NCBI RefSeq assembly: GCF_051262515.1
Contig: NZ_JBIMER010000007.1
Coordinates: 103,411 to 167,410 of the forward strand
Length of the DNA stretch: 64,000 nucleotides
Source: Arthrobacter_N sp051262515
GTDB taxonomy: Bacteria; Actinomycetota; Actinomycetes; Actinomycetales; Micrococcaceae
Reading direction: 5' to 3'
Under the pieces are notes generated by a model. It worked only from the letters and a program-made list of their open reading frames with translations, ran no database searches and was not told where the DNA came from. Positions 14,619 to 23,143 of this stretch are shown in pieces. Each line of letters begins with the position of its first letter. Position 1 is the first letter of the stretch. A program made the position numbers and the translations under genes.

Positions 14619-17126
14619 ATGGCAACCAGTTCCCCCGCTTCCGGTTTCGTCGGCGTCCGAGGCGCCCGCGAAAACAACCTGCGCAACGTGGACGTCGATG
14701 TCCCCCGGGACGCCGTGGTGGCGTTCACGGGGGTCTCCGGATCCGGCAAGTCCTCGCTCGCGTTCGGCACGATCTACGCCGAGGCCCAGCGCCGGTACTT
14801 CGAATCCGTGGCCCCGTACGCGCGCCGGCTCCTGACCCAGGGCCACAACCCGCAGGTGGAGGAGATCACCGGGCTGCCGCCCGCCGTCGCCCTCCAGCAG
14901 CGCCGGGGAACGGCCAGTTCGCGATCGACCGTCGGGACGATCACCACGCTCTCCAACTCGCTGCGCATGCTGTTCTCCCGTGCCGGCAGGTACCCGGAAG
15001 GCGCAACTAGGCTGGATTCGGACTCGTTCTCGCCCAACACGGCCGCCGGGGCCTGCCCGGTCTGCCACGGACTCGGCGTCGCGCACACGGTCACCGAGGC
15101 GTCCCTGGTCCCGGATCCCTCGCTGAGCATCCGCGACGGCGCCATCGCGGCGTGGCCCGGCGCCTGGCAGGGCAAGAACCTCCGCGACATCGTCACCGTC
15201 CTGGGCCACGACGTCGACGTCCCTTGGCGCAAGCTGCCGCGGAAGACGCGCGACTGGATCCTCTTCACCGAGGAACAGCCGGTCGTCGAGGTGAACCCGG
15301 AGCGGGACCGCGTGGCGAAGCCGTACAAGGGCCGGTTTTGGAGCGCCAAGAGCTATGTCATGCACACGCTCGCGGACTCGAAGAGCCAGACCATGCGCGA
15401 CCGCGTGCTCCGCTACATGGAATCCGGCCCGTGCGCCGAATGCGGCGGCAGCGGCCTGCGCGCCGAGGCCCTGGCCGTCACGTTCGACGGCGCCACCATC
15501 GCGGACCTCAACGCCCTGCCGATGACCGTGCTCGCCGAGCGGCTGCGCTCCTGCGATCCGGCCAGCGCCGGCGGGCCCAACATTGCGGACATCGCCGCGC
15601 CCATCACGGAGGATCTGGTGCGGCGCGTCGACGTGCTGCTCGGCCTGGGGCTCGGCTACCTCGCGCTCGGCCGGACCACGCCCACGCTCTCCCCGGGCGA
15701 AACGCAGCGGCTGCGCATCGCCACCCAGCTGCGGTCGGGGCTCTTCGGCGTCGTCTACGTGCTGGACGAGCCGTCCGCCGGACTCCATCCCGCGGACGCC
15801 GAACCCCTACTGGCCGTACTGCAGCAGCTCAAGGAGGCCGGAAACTCGGTCTTCGTCGTCGAGCACAACATGGACGTGGTGCGCCGGGCGGACTGGATCG
15901 TCGACGTCGGGCCGCACGCCGGCGAGGGCGGAGGCGACGTCCTCTACAGCGGGCCGGTGGAGGGGCTGGCCGACGTCGGCGCCTCCATCACGCGCGGCTT
16001 CCTGTTCGACGGCGACGGGTCGGCCTCCGGAGCGCGCCCGGATTCCGCCGGGGGTGGCGGCGCGCGCGAGGCGGTGGGCCGGATCCGCCTGGAGGGCATC
16101 GAACTGCACAACCTGCGCTCGCTGACCGCCGAGTTCCCACTGGGCGTGATGACCGCGGTGACAGGCGTCTCGGGCTCCGGGAAGTCCTCGCTCGTGCGGG
16201 TCGTGGCGGACTCGGTGCGCCGGCACGTCAGGCCGGAGGCTCGCGCCGCGGCCGCGGACGGACCGGCGGACGGCGAGCCCGAGGTCCCCGAGGCGGTGGC
16301 GTCCGTGGCGCACGTCGCCGGGCTGGAGACCCTCGACCGGCTGGTGACGGTGGACCAGAAGCCCATTGGGCGGACGCCGCGCTCCAACCTGGCCACCTAC
16401 ACCGGCCTATTCGACTCCGTCCGGAAGGCCTTCGCCGGGACGGACGAGGCGCGGCGGCGGGGATACGGCGTCGGCCGGTTCTCCTTCAACGTCGCCGAGG
16501 GGCGGTGCCCCACGTGCCAGGGCGAGGGCTTCGTCGCCGTCGAGCTCCTGTTCCTGCCCGGAAGCTACGGCCCCTGCCCAGACTGCCACGGTGCGCGCTA
16601 CAACCCCGAAACGCTGGAGGTCACGTACCGGGGCAGGAACATCGCGGAGGTCCTTTCCCTGCCCGTCGACGACGCCGCCGAGTTCCTCGCGGACGTTCCC
16701 GCGGCCGCGCGGAGCCTCGCCACGCTGCGGGAGGTGGGCCTGGGGTACCTCCGGCTGGGACAGCCGGCCACGGAGCTCTCCGGCGGCGAGGCGCAGCGGA
16801 TCAAGCTGGCCACCGAGATGCAGCGGCTGCAGCGCGGGCACACGCTCTACGTGCTGGACGAGCCGACGACGGGGCTGCACCCGGCCGACGTCGTGCGGCT
16901 GATGCGCCAACTCGACCGGCTGGTGGACGCCGGGAACACGGTGGTGGTGGTCGAACACAACATGGACGTGGTGGCGGCCGCCGACTGGGTGATCGACATG
17001 GGCCCGTCCGGCGGCGACAAGGGCGGGCGGCTCGTGGCCGCGGGCACTCCCGCGCAGGTCGCCGTCGCCAAGGGAAGCGCTACCGCGCCCTACCTCGCCG
17101 CGAGGCTTCCGGGGACGGAATCCTAG
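14619..17126 (+). CDS. UvrA-like ABC ATPase (UvrA2 class)
   Basis: This 835-residue protein has two tandem ABC ATPase modules like UvrA. Both Walker A motifs read GVSGSGKSS, near residues 30 and 520. Both signatures are present (LSPGETQRLRIA and LSGGEAQRIKLA), each followed by a VLDEP Walker B. CxxC zinc-finger pairs are visible (CPVCHGLG, CAECGGSG, CPTCQGEG, CPDCHG). Housekeeping UvrA is about 950 residues; this one is about 110 shorter, as in UvrA2/DrrC-type paralogues that lack the UvrB-binding domain. Such proteins are linked to DNA-damage or drug tolerance. Its 3' end overlaps the convergent FAD monooxygenase by 47 bases. Confidence 0.88.
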   Translation: MATSSPASGFVGVRGARENNLRNVDVDVPRDAVVAFTGVSGSGKSSLAFGTIYAEAQRRYFESVAPYARRLLTQGHNPQVEEITGLPPAVALQQRRGTASSRSTVGTITTLSNSLRMLFSRAGRYPEGATRLDSDSFSPNTAAGACPVCHGLGVAHTVTEASLVPDPSLSIRDGAIAAWPGAWQGKNLRDIVTVLGHDVDVPWRKLPRKTRDWILFTEEQPVVEVNPERDRVAKPYKGRFWSAKSYVMHTLADSKSQTMRDRVLRYMESGPCAECGGSGLRAEALAVTFDGATIADLNALPMTVLAERLRSCDPASAGGPNIADIAAPITEDLVRRVDVLLGLGLGYLALGRTTPTLSPGETQRLRIATQLRSGLFGVVYVLDEPSAGLHPADAEPLLAVLQQLKEAGNSVFVVEHNMDVVRRADWIVDVGPHAGEGGGDVLYSGPVEGLADVGASITRGFLFDGDGSASGARPDSAGGGGAREAVGRIRLEGIELHNLRSLTAEFPLGVMTAVTGVSGSGKSSLVRVVADSVRRHVRPEARAAAADGPADGEPEVPEAVASVAHVAGLETLDRLVTVDQKPIGRTPRSNLATYTGLFDSVRKAFAGTDEARRRGYGVGRFSFNVAEGRCPTCQGEGFVAVELLFLPGSYGPCPDCHGARYNPETLEVTYRGRNIAEVLSLPVDDAAEFLADVPAAARSLATLREVGLGYLRLGQPATELSGGEAQRIKLATEMQRLQRGHTLYVLDEPTTGLHPADVVRLMRQLDRLVDAGNTVVVVEHNMDVVAAADWVIDMGPSGGDKGGRLVAAGTPAQVAVAKGSATAPYLAARLPGTES

Positions 17127-18660
17127 CGGCGGCGCGGTGCGCCTCGGCGACGAACCCGTCCGGCCGCACGACGACGACGGTGCCGTCCGGCAGGTGCCGT
17201 CCCGGGGCGGCGGCGAACCCATGCAACGGAAAGCCGTGGCGCCGCCCAACCTCGCCGCCCAACGCCGCCGCGGACGGTCCGTAGGCGTGGACCTGCCAGC
17301 AGGCGTCCTGCAGCGGGGCGTGGTTGTCGGGGACCCAGGGGAGCCGGCGACCCACCAGCCTGCCGCGGCGGTTCCACCGCGCCAGACCGCGGGTGGCCTC
17401 CGCGGCGCGGCGCTCCGACTCCGTCATCCAGTAGTGGATCCGGATCTGGGACACGTACCCGAACATCCTGCCGCCGGCCGGCGACCGCGGCACCAGCCTG
17501 ATGGCCACCGGCCACACGCGCGGCAGCACCACGGTCCGCAGGGCACGCGCCGCCCGGGAGGTGGAGGTCACCGCGGTGAACACCCGGTCCGTCGTCGAGA
17601 CCAGCCGCAGTGCCACGGGCCGGCGTTCCGCTCCGTAGCGGTCCAGATAGTCCCGGGGCATGCGGCCACACAGCACATCGGCCAGCTTGCAGACCAGGTT
17701 GTGGGCGTCCTGGAGGCCGGTGTTCATCCCCTGCGCGCCGACCGGGGAGTGGATGTGGGCCGCGTCCCCGGCCAGGAACACCCTGCCGTGACGGAAGGCG
17801 TCGGCCACACGGTGGTGCACCCGGTACGTCGCGAACCACCCGGCGCCGGTGTAGCGGATGCCGAAGTCGCCGGCGAGCGTGGCGCGTGCCCGCCCCTCGT
17901 CGACGGCGGCGGCTTCCTGACCGATCGGCGCGGCATCGTCTTCTTGGCGAACGATCCCGAGCAGCCGCACACGTTCGCCGCCGGAGCCGTCCGGGCCCAT
18001 GGGGAAGGCGAGCATGAAGTTCTCCTCGCTGACGCGCAGGTTGATGCCGGACCCCGTCCCGGACACGCCGTTGGCGTCCACCACGTAGAAGACCTGCTCG
18101 CTCGTGGCGCCCTGGAACCCGATGCCGAGTGCGCGGCGGACGGGGGAGGACGCGCCGTCGGCGCCGATCACGTACCGGGCCAGGATCCTGATGCGCCCCT
18201 CGGGGCCGTCCGCTTCGACGGCGACGCGGCCGTCGTCGTGCATTTGCTCCAGCGAGACGAAGGCGTGGTTCCACCAGACGGCGCGGCCGCGCGCGGCGAG
18301 GCGCCGGGACAGGATCTCCTCGTTGTCGCTCTGTTCGAGGATGTGGATACCGGGGTACTTCGTCAGCCCGTGGCCCATCCGCCCCAGCGGAAGCGCTCCG
18401 AGCGTGCGCACACCCACCCCCGGGCGCAATTCGGACGCCGGAACCGCCCGCCGCAGCACCTCGTCGACGACCCCGAGCTGCCGGTAGATCTCCATGGTCC
18501 GCGAATGCACGCCGAGTGCGCGGGACTCCCGCGTGGGGCCCGGCTTGGCGTCGATGACCATGGCGTGGATCCCCAGCTTCTCCAGCCAGTTGCCGGCCAT
18601 CAGGCCGGTCGGTCCGGCGCCGACCACCACGACCTCGGTGCGCAACAAGGCAGTGCCCAT
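17080..18660 (-). CDS. FAD-dependent aromatic-type monooxygenase (PHBH fold)
   Basis: The 526-residue protein has the three FAD motifs of flavin hydroxylases: GAGPTGLMAG near the N-terminus, GADGASSPVRRALG in the middle, and FLAGDAAHIHSPVGAQGMNTG for the flavin phosphate. The C-terminal thioredoxin-like region is short. Such enzymes hydroxylate phenolic or polyketide substrates with NAD(P)H and oxygen; the substrate here is unknown. I chose the ATG at 18660 over a GTG six bases earlier; neither has a strong ribosome binding site. The gene is divergent from the amidase at 18730 and overlaps the end of the UvrA-like gene by 47 bases on the opposite strand. Confidence 0.87.
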   Translation of the reverse strand: MGTALLRTEVVVVGAGPTGLMAGNWLEKLGIHAMVIDAKPGPTRESRALGVHSRTMEIYRQLGVVDEVLRRAVPASELRPGVGVRTLGALPLGRMGHGLTKYPGIHILEQSDNEEILSRRLAARGRAVWWNHAFVSLEQMHDDGRVAVEADGPEGRIRILARYVIGADGASSPVRRALGIGFQGATSEQVFYVVDANGVSGTGSGINLRVSEENFMLAFPMGPDGSGGERVRLLGIVRQEDDAAPIGQEAAAVDEGRARATLAGDFGIRYTGAGWFATYRVHHRVADAFRHGRVFLAGDAAHIHSPVGAQGMNTGLQDAHNLVCKLADVLCGRMPRDYLDRYGAERRPVALRLVSTTDRVFTAVTSTSRAARALRTVVLPRVWPVAIRLVPRSPAGGRMFGYVSQIRIHYWMTESERRAAEATRGLARWNRRGRLVGRRLPWVPDNHAPLQDACWQVHAYGPSAAALGGEVGRRHGFPLHGFAAAPGRHLPDGTVVVVRPDGFVAEAHRAAARIPSPEASRRGRAR

Positions 18661-18729
18661 GACCACAGGCTACGCTCGGCGACGCGGTCTGGGTACGCTG
18701 GAAACAGTCCCCCAGCGGAAGGCAGCAAG

Positions 18730-19515
18730 ATGAAAATCAGTGTTGGTCAGTTTTCTCCGGCCGGAACCCTCGAGGAAAACCTGGATGTGGTCCGCAGGCT
18801 GGCGGGACGCGCGGCGTCCGAGGGCGCCGGACTCGTGCTCTTCCCCGAGGAGACGATGTTCACCGTGCGCAAGGTCGAGGGCGACCTTGCCTCCGCCGTC
18901 GAGCGGGATTGGTCGACGTTCGTGCAGCAGGTCTCGTTCATCGCCGCCGAGAACTCGATCGCGATCGTTGCCGGCGGCTACGAGGCCAGCGGTGAGCCGC
19001 AGCCGTACAACACGCTTGTTGTCGTCGACGCGACCGGACGGATCGTGGGGACCTACCGCAAGGTGCACCTCTACGACGCGTTCTCCTACCAGGAGTCCAC
19101 GAAGATCAAGGCGGGCGACCCCGAGGCCACCGGGACGTTCGAGATCGGCGACCTCAAGTTCGGCGTCATGACCTGCTACGACATCCGGTTCCCGGAACTC
19201 GCGCGGAAGCTGGCCGTGGACGGCGCCGACGTGCTGCTGGTCGCCGCGGCCTGGTTCAAGGGAGACCACAAGATCGACCACTGGGAAACCCTGCTCAAGG
19301 CGCGGGCCGTGGAGAACACCGTGTGGGTGGCGGCCGCCGGGACGAGCTCGACGAACACCATCGGGCACTCCGCCATCCTGGATCCGTTGGGCATTCCGGT
19401 CGGTTTCCTCGACGAGGAGCGCGAGGAACTGGTGACCGTGGACGTGACGCGGCGGCGGATCGACGAGGTGCGGGAGTTCCTGCCCGTCCTCAAGAACCGC
19501 CGAATCGGCGTGTGA
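18730..19515 (+). CDS. Carbon-nitrogen hydrolase (nitrilase superfamily, Nit-like)
   Basis: The 261-residue protein has the nitrilase-superfamily Glu-Lys-Cys triad: E40 in LVLFPEE, K111 in YRKVHLYD and C149 in GVMTCYDIRFPEL. These motifs are closest to the Nit1/deaminated-glutathione amidase and omega-amidase branch rather than true nitrilases. It therefore probably hydrolyses an amide in a repair or scavenging reaction. The ATG at 18730 follows AAGGCAGCAAG, a plausible binding site. It lies alone, divergent from the FAD monooxygenase and followed by a strong terminator at 19594-19638. The exact substrate cannot be told from sequence. Confidence 0.88.
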   Translation: MKISVGQFSPAGTLEENLDVVRRLAGRAASEGAGLVLFPEETMFTVRKVEGDLASAVERDWSTFVQQVSFIAAENSIAIVAGGYEASGEPQPYNTLVVVDATGRIVGTYRKVHLYDAFSYQESTKIKAGDPEATGTFEIGDLKFGVMTCYDIRFPELARKLAVDGADVLLVAAAWFKGDHKIDHWETLLKARAVENTVWVAAAGTSSTNTIGHSAILDPLGIPVGFLDEEREELVTVDVTRRRIDEVREFLPVLKNRRIGV

Positions 19516-19593
19516 ACGGGGCCGGTTGCCGCGGATCGAAAGTTTTCGGCCGCGCGTAACTTCCGTGGGTGTGGCCGCGATTACCGAAGTGAA

Positions 19594-19638
19594 GAAGCCG
19601 GGCCGAGGGTTCCCCCCAACGAGTCTCGGCCCGGCTTC
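19594..19638. terminator. Strong hairpin terminator after the amidase gene
   Basis: GAAGCCGGGCCGAG (19594-19607) pairs perfectly with CTCGGCCCGGCTTC (19625-19638), 14 base pairs with a 17-base loop. A long T-tract is absent, which is common in GC-rich actinomycetes. Confidence 0.75.
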
Positions 19639-19727
19639 TGAACATCTCCGGCCGGACGATTCGTCGACGGGCGGCTAGGGGCGACTAGACTCTAGCCCAA
19701 ACCGTCCCAAACGATTTCAGGAGTGTC

Positions 19728-20285
19728 TTGGTCCCCGTCCTCACGGATGAGGTAATGAACAGGGCCCGGCAAGGTGATGCCGAGGCTCTGTCCGTGTTGT
19801 ACGGGGGTCTGGCAGGTCAAGTCCGCGGCTATCTCGAGGCCAAGGGCGTGGAAGACGCCGAGGGTGTGACGCAGGATGTGTTCCTGGCGGTCTTTACCCA
19901 GCTGGCCAAGCTTGAGGGAGGCATCGCTGGATTCAAGAGGTTCACGTTCTCGGTGGCCCACGCGCGGATGGTTGACGCGACCCGGGCCAGGGTCCGCGCG
20001 CCCCGCCTCGACGAATACGAGGCGGACACGGATCCGCGCAAGGCCTCTTCCGCACACGAAACCATCTTGGAGCGGCTTGATTCCGGCCCCCTCGGCGCAG
20101 TCGTCGACGGACTGCCGACGGACCAGCGGGAGTGCGTCCTGCTCCGGGTCGTGGCGGGAATGAGCATTGAAGAAACGGCCAACATCATGGGCAAAAGCCC
20201 GGGGGCCATCAAGCAGTTGCAGCGGCGCGGGCTGCTGGCCATGAAGAAGACTTTGGAGGAGGCGGACACGAATGACACGCATTGA
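19728..20285 (+). CDS. RNA polymerase sigma factor (ECF-like)
   Basis: The 185-residue protein has region 2 in its first 100 residues (ARQGDAEALSVLYG, EGVTQDVFLAVFTQL) and a region 4 helix-turn-helix near the end (MSIEETANIMGKSPGAIKQLQRRGL). This size and two-domain layout are those of extracytoplasmic-function sigma factors. The TTG at 19728 is preceded by AGGAG; an ATG at 19755 would shorten it by nine residues. The gene overlaps the next gene by 14 bases. That neighbour is a membrane protein with a cytoplasmic N-terminus and is the natural candidate for its anti-sigma partner. The signal it answers is unknown. Confidence 0.85.
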   Translation: MVPVLTDEVMNRARQGDAEALSVLYGGLAGQVRGYLEAKGVEDAEGVTQDVFLAVFTQLAKLEGGIAGFKRFTFSVAHARMVDATRARVRAPRLDEYEADTDPRKASSAHETILERLDSGPLGAVVDGLPTDQRECVLLRVVAGMSIEETANIMGKSPGAIKQLQRRGLLAMKKTLEEADTNDTH

Positions 20286-21192
20286 CGGCAACAGCGCTGC
20301 GAACGTGGCCCGTCTGCTCGCGGAGAGTGGCGTCCCGTCGGACCCGCGCCTGGAAAAGGCGCTCATGTCCCTCGAGACCTACGCGGATCGCGAAGCTCCC
20401 CGCCCCACCGGCCAACTGAAGGCGCTGCTCGACGGCATCGGCGAGAACGCTGCCGGGGGGAAGCCCGACGGCGGGAAGTCCAACGTGGTGCCGATGCGCC
20501 GACGGCGCGGCTCGACCGCCGCAGGAACCGCCCTGGCCTTGGCCCTTGCCGCCGGCCTCGGAGGTGTCGCGGCCGCAACGTCGTGGCAGGACAAGGCGCC
20601 GACCGTTTCCTCGGTGGGCGTCGCGGCGGGTGCCGTCACGGAATATCCCCGAGCCAGGGTCACGTCCGTCCCGGCCCCCACGCCCGCTCCCGTGGCCGTG
20701 CCCTCCAGCGTCCCGCGCGAGGTGGACCCTCCAGGACTCCAGACACGTTCCGCGGCGGCACCGGCCGCGGCGCCGAAAATTCCCGCGAAGCAGGAGAAGG
20801 CGCAAGCCCAAAGCAAGACAGCGAGCGCCGGCGCGGCGAAGGCCCTCACCCAGGCTGGGGCGAACTCCGCGGCCCAGCAAAGGGCAGCGGCGCAACAGAA
20901 GTCGATTGCCCAGAAGTCAGCGGCCCAGAAGTCGGCGGCGCAGCGACAAGCCGCGGCAGAGCGCAAGGCACAGACGCAGTCGCAGAAAGTGGCGCAGGCG
21001 AAGCGGGAGGCACAAGCCAAGGCGAAGGCCGCTGGACAGTCCGCCCGCGCTCTAGCCGCGGCACAAGCCAAGAAGGCGGCGGCCCGCAAGGCCGCGCAGA
21101 AGGCGACGACCTCGGTCAAGAGATCCGTGTCCAAGGCTCCGGCAATGGTGAAGCGCCCCGTCGAAAAGCTGAAGCTCAACCTGCCGCGCTAG
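20272..21192 (+). CDS. Probable anti-sigma factor with a long Ala/Lys/Gln-rich tail
   Basis: This 306-residue protein has a charged N-terminal region (about 1-78), one hydrophobic segment at about 81-103 and a long external part. A proline-rich stretch (about 115-165) leads into about 130 residues made almost wholly of Ala, Lys, Gln, Arg and Ser (AQKSA, AQAKREAQAKAKAAG, KKAAARKAAQK), like a histone H1 tail. No zinc-binding anti-sigma motif is visible. The gene starts inside the end of the sigma factor gene, so the two are coupled. The arrangement suggests a transmembrane regulator of that sigma factor. The tail might bind cell-wall polymers, DNA or other anions; that is speculation. Confidence 0.7.
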   Translation: MTRIDGNSAANVARLLAESGVPSDPRLEKALMSLETYADREAPRPTGQLKALLDGIGENAAGGKPDGGKSNVVPMRRRRGSTAAGTALALALAAGLGGVAAATSWQDKAPTVSSVGVAAGAVTEYPRARVTSVPAPTPAPVAVPSSVPREVDPPGLQTRSAAAPAAAPKIPAKQEKAQAQSKTASAGAAKALTQAGANSAAQQRAAAQQKSIAQKSAAQKSAAQRQAAAERKAQTQSQKVAQAKREAQAKAKAAGQSARALAAAQAKKAAARKAAQKATTSVKRSVSKAPAMVKRPVEKLKLNLPR

Positions 21193-21203
21193 CACCAACA
21201 CGG

Positions 21204-21261
21204 CAAGGGCCCCGTGCCCGGCCCGGCACCGTGGTGGTGCCGGCCGCGCACGGGGCCCTTG
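21204..21261. terminator. Large hairpin between convergent genes
   Basis: CAAGGGCCCCGTGC (21204-21217) pairs perfectly with GCACGGGGCCCTTG (21248-21261). A second stem (GGCACC/GGTGCC) lies inside. It sits between the convergent sigma-partner and CoA-binding genes and can serve both directions. Confidence 0.75.
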
Positions 21262-21272
21262 TGCGTTCCCGC

Positions 21273-21773
21273 CTAGGCGAGGACCTGCCGCTTCGAACTG
21301 ACCACGCCGGTGTTGAACCCGGCCAGGTGGAGCCCGCCGTGGAACCGGGCGTGCTCGATCTTCACGCAGCGGTCCATCACCACGTTCAGCCCGGCCTTCT
21401 CGGCGTCCGCCGCGACGTCCTCGTGCCATGAACCCAGCTGGAGCCAGATCGTCTTGGCCCCGACGGCAACGGCCTCGTCGAGCACGCCGGGAAGGTCGTC
21501 GTGCTTGCGGAAGACCTCCACCAGGTCCGGCGTCTCCGGCAGGTCCGCCAGCGACTTGTACACGGGCTGGCCGAGGATCTCGTCCAATACCGGGTTCACG
21601 AAGTACACCTTGTACCGGGTGGAGGACAGCAGGTAGGTCGCCACGAAATACGACGCCCGGCTCGGCTTGTTGGACGCGCCGACTATCGCGATGGACTTGG
21701 TGTTCCGCAGGATGTTGAGCCGCTCGGGGGCCGAGGGGCCCTCCCAGGTGCGCTCTTCGGTGGTTGCGCTCAC
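21273..21773 (-). CDS. CoA-binding domain protein (YccU-like)
   Basis: The 166-residue protein is a single Rossmann-like CoA-binding domain, with SIAIVGASNKPSRASYFVATYLL at the nucleotide-binding loop and IWLQLGSW in the second half. Its GTG start overlaps the metY stop (GTGA), so it is the third gene of the sfnG-metY operon downstream of a SAM riboswitch. Proteins of this family are small and poorly characterised. Their recurring place beside O-acetylhomoserine sulfhydrylase suggests a link to sulfur metabolism, but no activity can be assigned. A paralogue lies at 50593-51024. Confidence 0.85.
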   Translation of the reverse strand: MSATTEERTWEGPSAPERLNILRNTKSIAIVGASNKPSRASYFVATYLLSSTRYKVYFVNPVLDEILGQPVYKSLADLPETPDLVEVFRKHDDLPGVLDEAVAVGAKTIWLQLGSWHEDVAADAEKAGLNVVMDRCVKIEHARFHGGLHLAGFNTGVVSSKRQVLA

Positions 21774-23143
21774 TGTGCCGCTCCGATCTGGGCGGGCGCC
21801 GGGACGGCGCACGCCTCGCCGTCGTACTCCGGAGCCGCGAGCCCGCCGCCCGCCACGTCCTGCTGGGACGCCTCGAGCGCCTGGTCGAGGTCCCACAGGA
21901 TGTCCTCGACATCCTCGAGGCCCACACTCAGGCGGATCAGGTCCCCGGGGACGCCCGCCGCCTCCAGCTGCCCGGCCGAGAGCTGCTGGTGGGTGGTCGA
22001 CGCCGGGTGCAGCACCAGCGTGCGCGCGTCGCCGATGTTGGCCAGGTGGCTGGCCAGCTGGAGCGCCTCGATGAACCGGCCGCCGGCCTCGCGGCCGCCC
22101 TTGACGCCGAAGCTGAAGACGGATCCGACGCCCTGCGGCAGCAGTTCCTGCGCGCGCGCGTGCTGGGGATGGGACGGCAGCGCCGCGTAGTTCACGTAGG
22201 TGACGCGCGGATCGGCCTCCAGCCACTGGGCGACGGCCAGGGCGCTGGAGAGGTGGTTGTCCATCCGCTGGGGCAGGGTCTCGACGCCCTGCAGCAGCTG
22301 GAACGCGGACTGCGCGGACAGGGCCGGGCCGATGTCGCGCAGCTGCTCGGAGCGCAGCTTCGTCAGGAAGCCGTATTCGCCGAAGTTGTCCCACCAGGAG
22401 ACGTTTCCGTAGCTGGCCACGGGCTCGGTCATGGTGGGGAACTTGCCGTTGCCCCAGTTGAACGTCCCGGACTCCACGACGACGCCGCCGAGCGTGGTGC
22501 CGTGTCCGCCGAGGAACTTGGTGGCGGAGTGGATGACGATGTCCGCGCCGTGCTCGATCGGGCGCAGGATGTAGGGCGGGGTGAGCGTGGAGTCCACGAT
22601 CAGCGGCACGTTCGCCGCGTGCGCGACCTCGGCCAGGCCCTTCAGGTCCGCGATGTCGCCGGAGGGGTTGGCGACGACCTCGGTGTAGACGGCCTTGGTG
22701 TTCTCCCGGATCGCCGCGGCGAAGTCGGCGGCGTCGTTGCTGTCCACGAACGTGGTCTCCACGCCGAAGCGGCGCAGCGTGACGTCCAGCTGCGTGATGG
22801 TTCCGCCGTAGAGCTTCGAGGAGGCCACGATGTGGTCGCCGGCCTGGGTCAGCGCCGCGAACGTGATGAACTCGGCGGCCATGCCGGAGGCGGTGGCGAC
22901 CGCGCCGATGCCGCCCTCGAGGGAGGCGATGCGCTCCTCGAACGCGGCGACCGTCGGGTTGCCGATCCGCGAGTAGATGTTCCCGTACTTCTGCAGCGCG
23001 AACAGGTTGGCGGCGTCGTCCGTGTCCTTGAAGACGAACGACGTCGTCTGGTAGATCGGGACGGCGCGGGCGCCGTGCTCAGCGTCGGGCGTGCCGCCGG
23101 CGTGCAGGGCGCGCGTGCGGAATCCGAACTGGTGGTCTGCCAT
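21770..23143 (-). CDS. metY: O-acetylhomoserine sulfhydrylase (aminocarboxypropyltransferase)
   Basis: The 457-residue PLP enzyme makes homocysteine from O-acetylhomoserine and sulfide (or methionine from methanethiol). The start GFRTRALHAGGTPD and the segment PIYQTTSFVFKD are typical of the Cys/Met metabolism family. The PLP lysine is in SATKFLGGHG, and KYGNIYSRIGNPT precedes it. The insert NWWDNFGEYG-like (WWDNFGEYGFLTKLR) marks the MetY rather than the MetB branch. The ATG overlaps the sfnG stop (TAATG). Under the upstream SAM riboswitch it should be expressed when S-adenosylmethionine is scarce, which suits a methionine-forming enzyme. Confidence 0.94.
   Translation of the reverse strand: MADHQFGFRTRALHAGGTPDAEHGARAVPIYQTTSFVFKDTDDAANLFALQKYGNIYSRIGNPTVAAFEERIASLEGGIGAVATASGMAAEFITFAALTQAGDHIVASSKLYGGTITQLDVTLRRFGVETTFVDSNDAADFAAAIRENTKAVYTEVVANPSGDIADLKGLAEVAHAANVPLIVDSTLTPPYILRPIEHGADIVIHSATKFLGGHGTTLGGVVVESGTFNWGNGKFPTMTEPVASYGNVSWWDNFGEYGFLTKLRSEQLRDIGPALSAQSAFQLLQGVETLPQRMDNHLSSALAVAQWLEADPRVTYVNYAALPSHPQHARAQELLPQGVGSVFSFGVKGGREAGGRFIEALQLASHLANIGDARTLVLHPASTTHQQLSAGQLEAAGVPGDLIRLSVGLEDVEDILWDLDQALEASQQDVAGGGLAAPEYDGEACAVPAPAQIGAAQ

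Noticed and set aside
13251..17126. A 1291-codon open frame on the plus strand spanning purA and the UvrA-like gene
   Set aside because: Its first 450 codons are an Arg/Pro/Gly-rich shadow of purA in another frame; only the part from 14619 carries family motifs.
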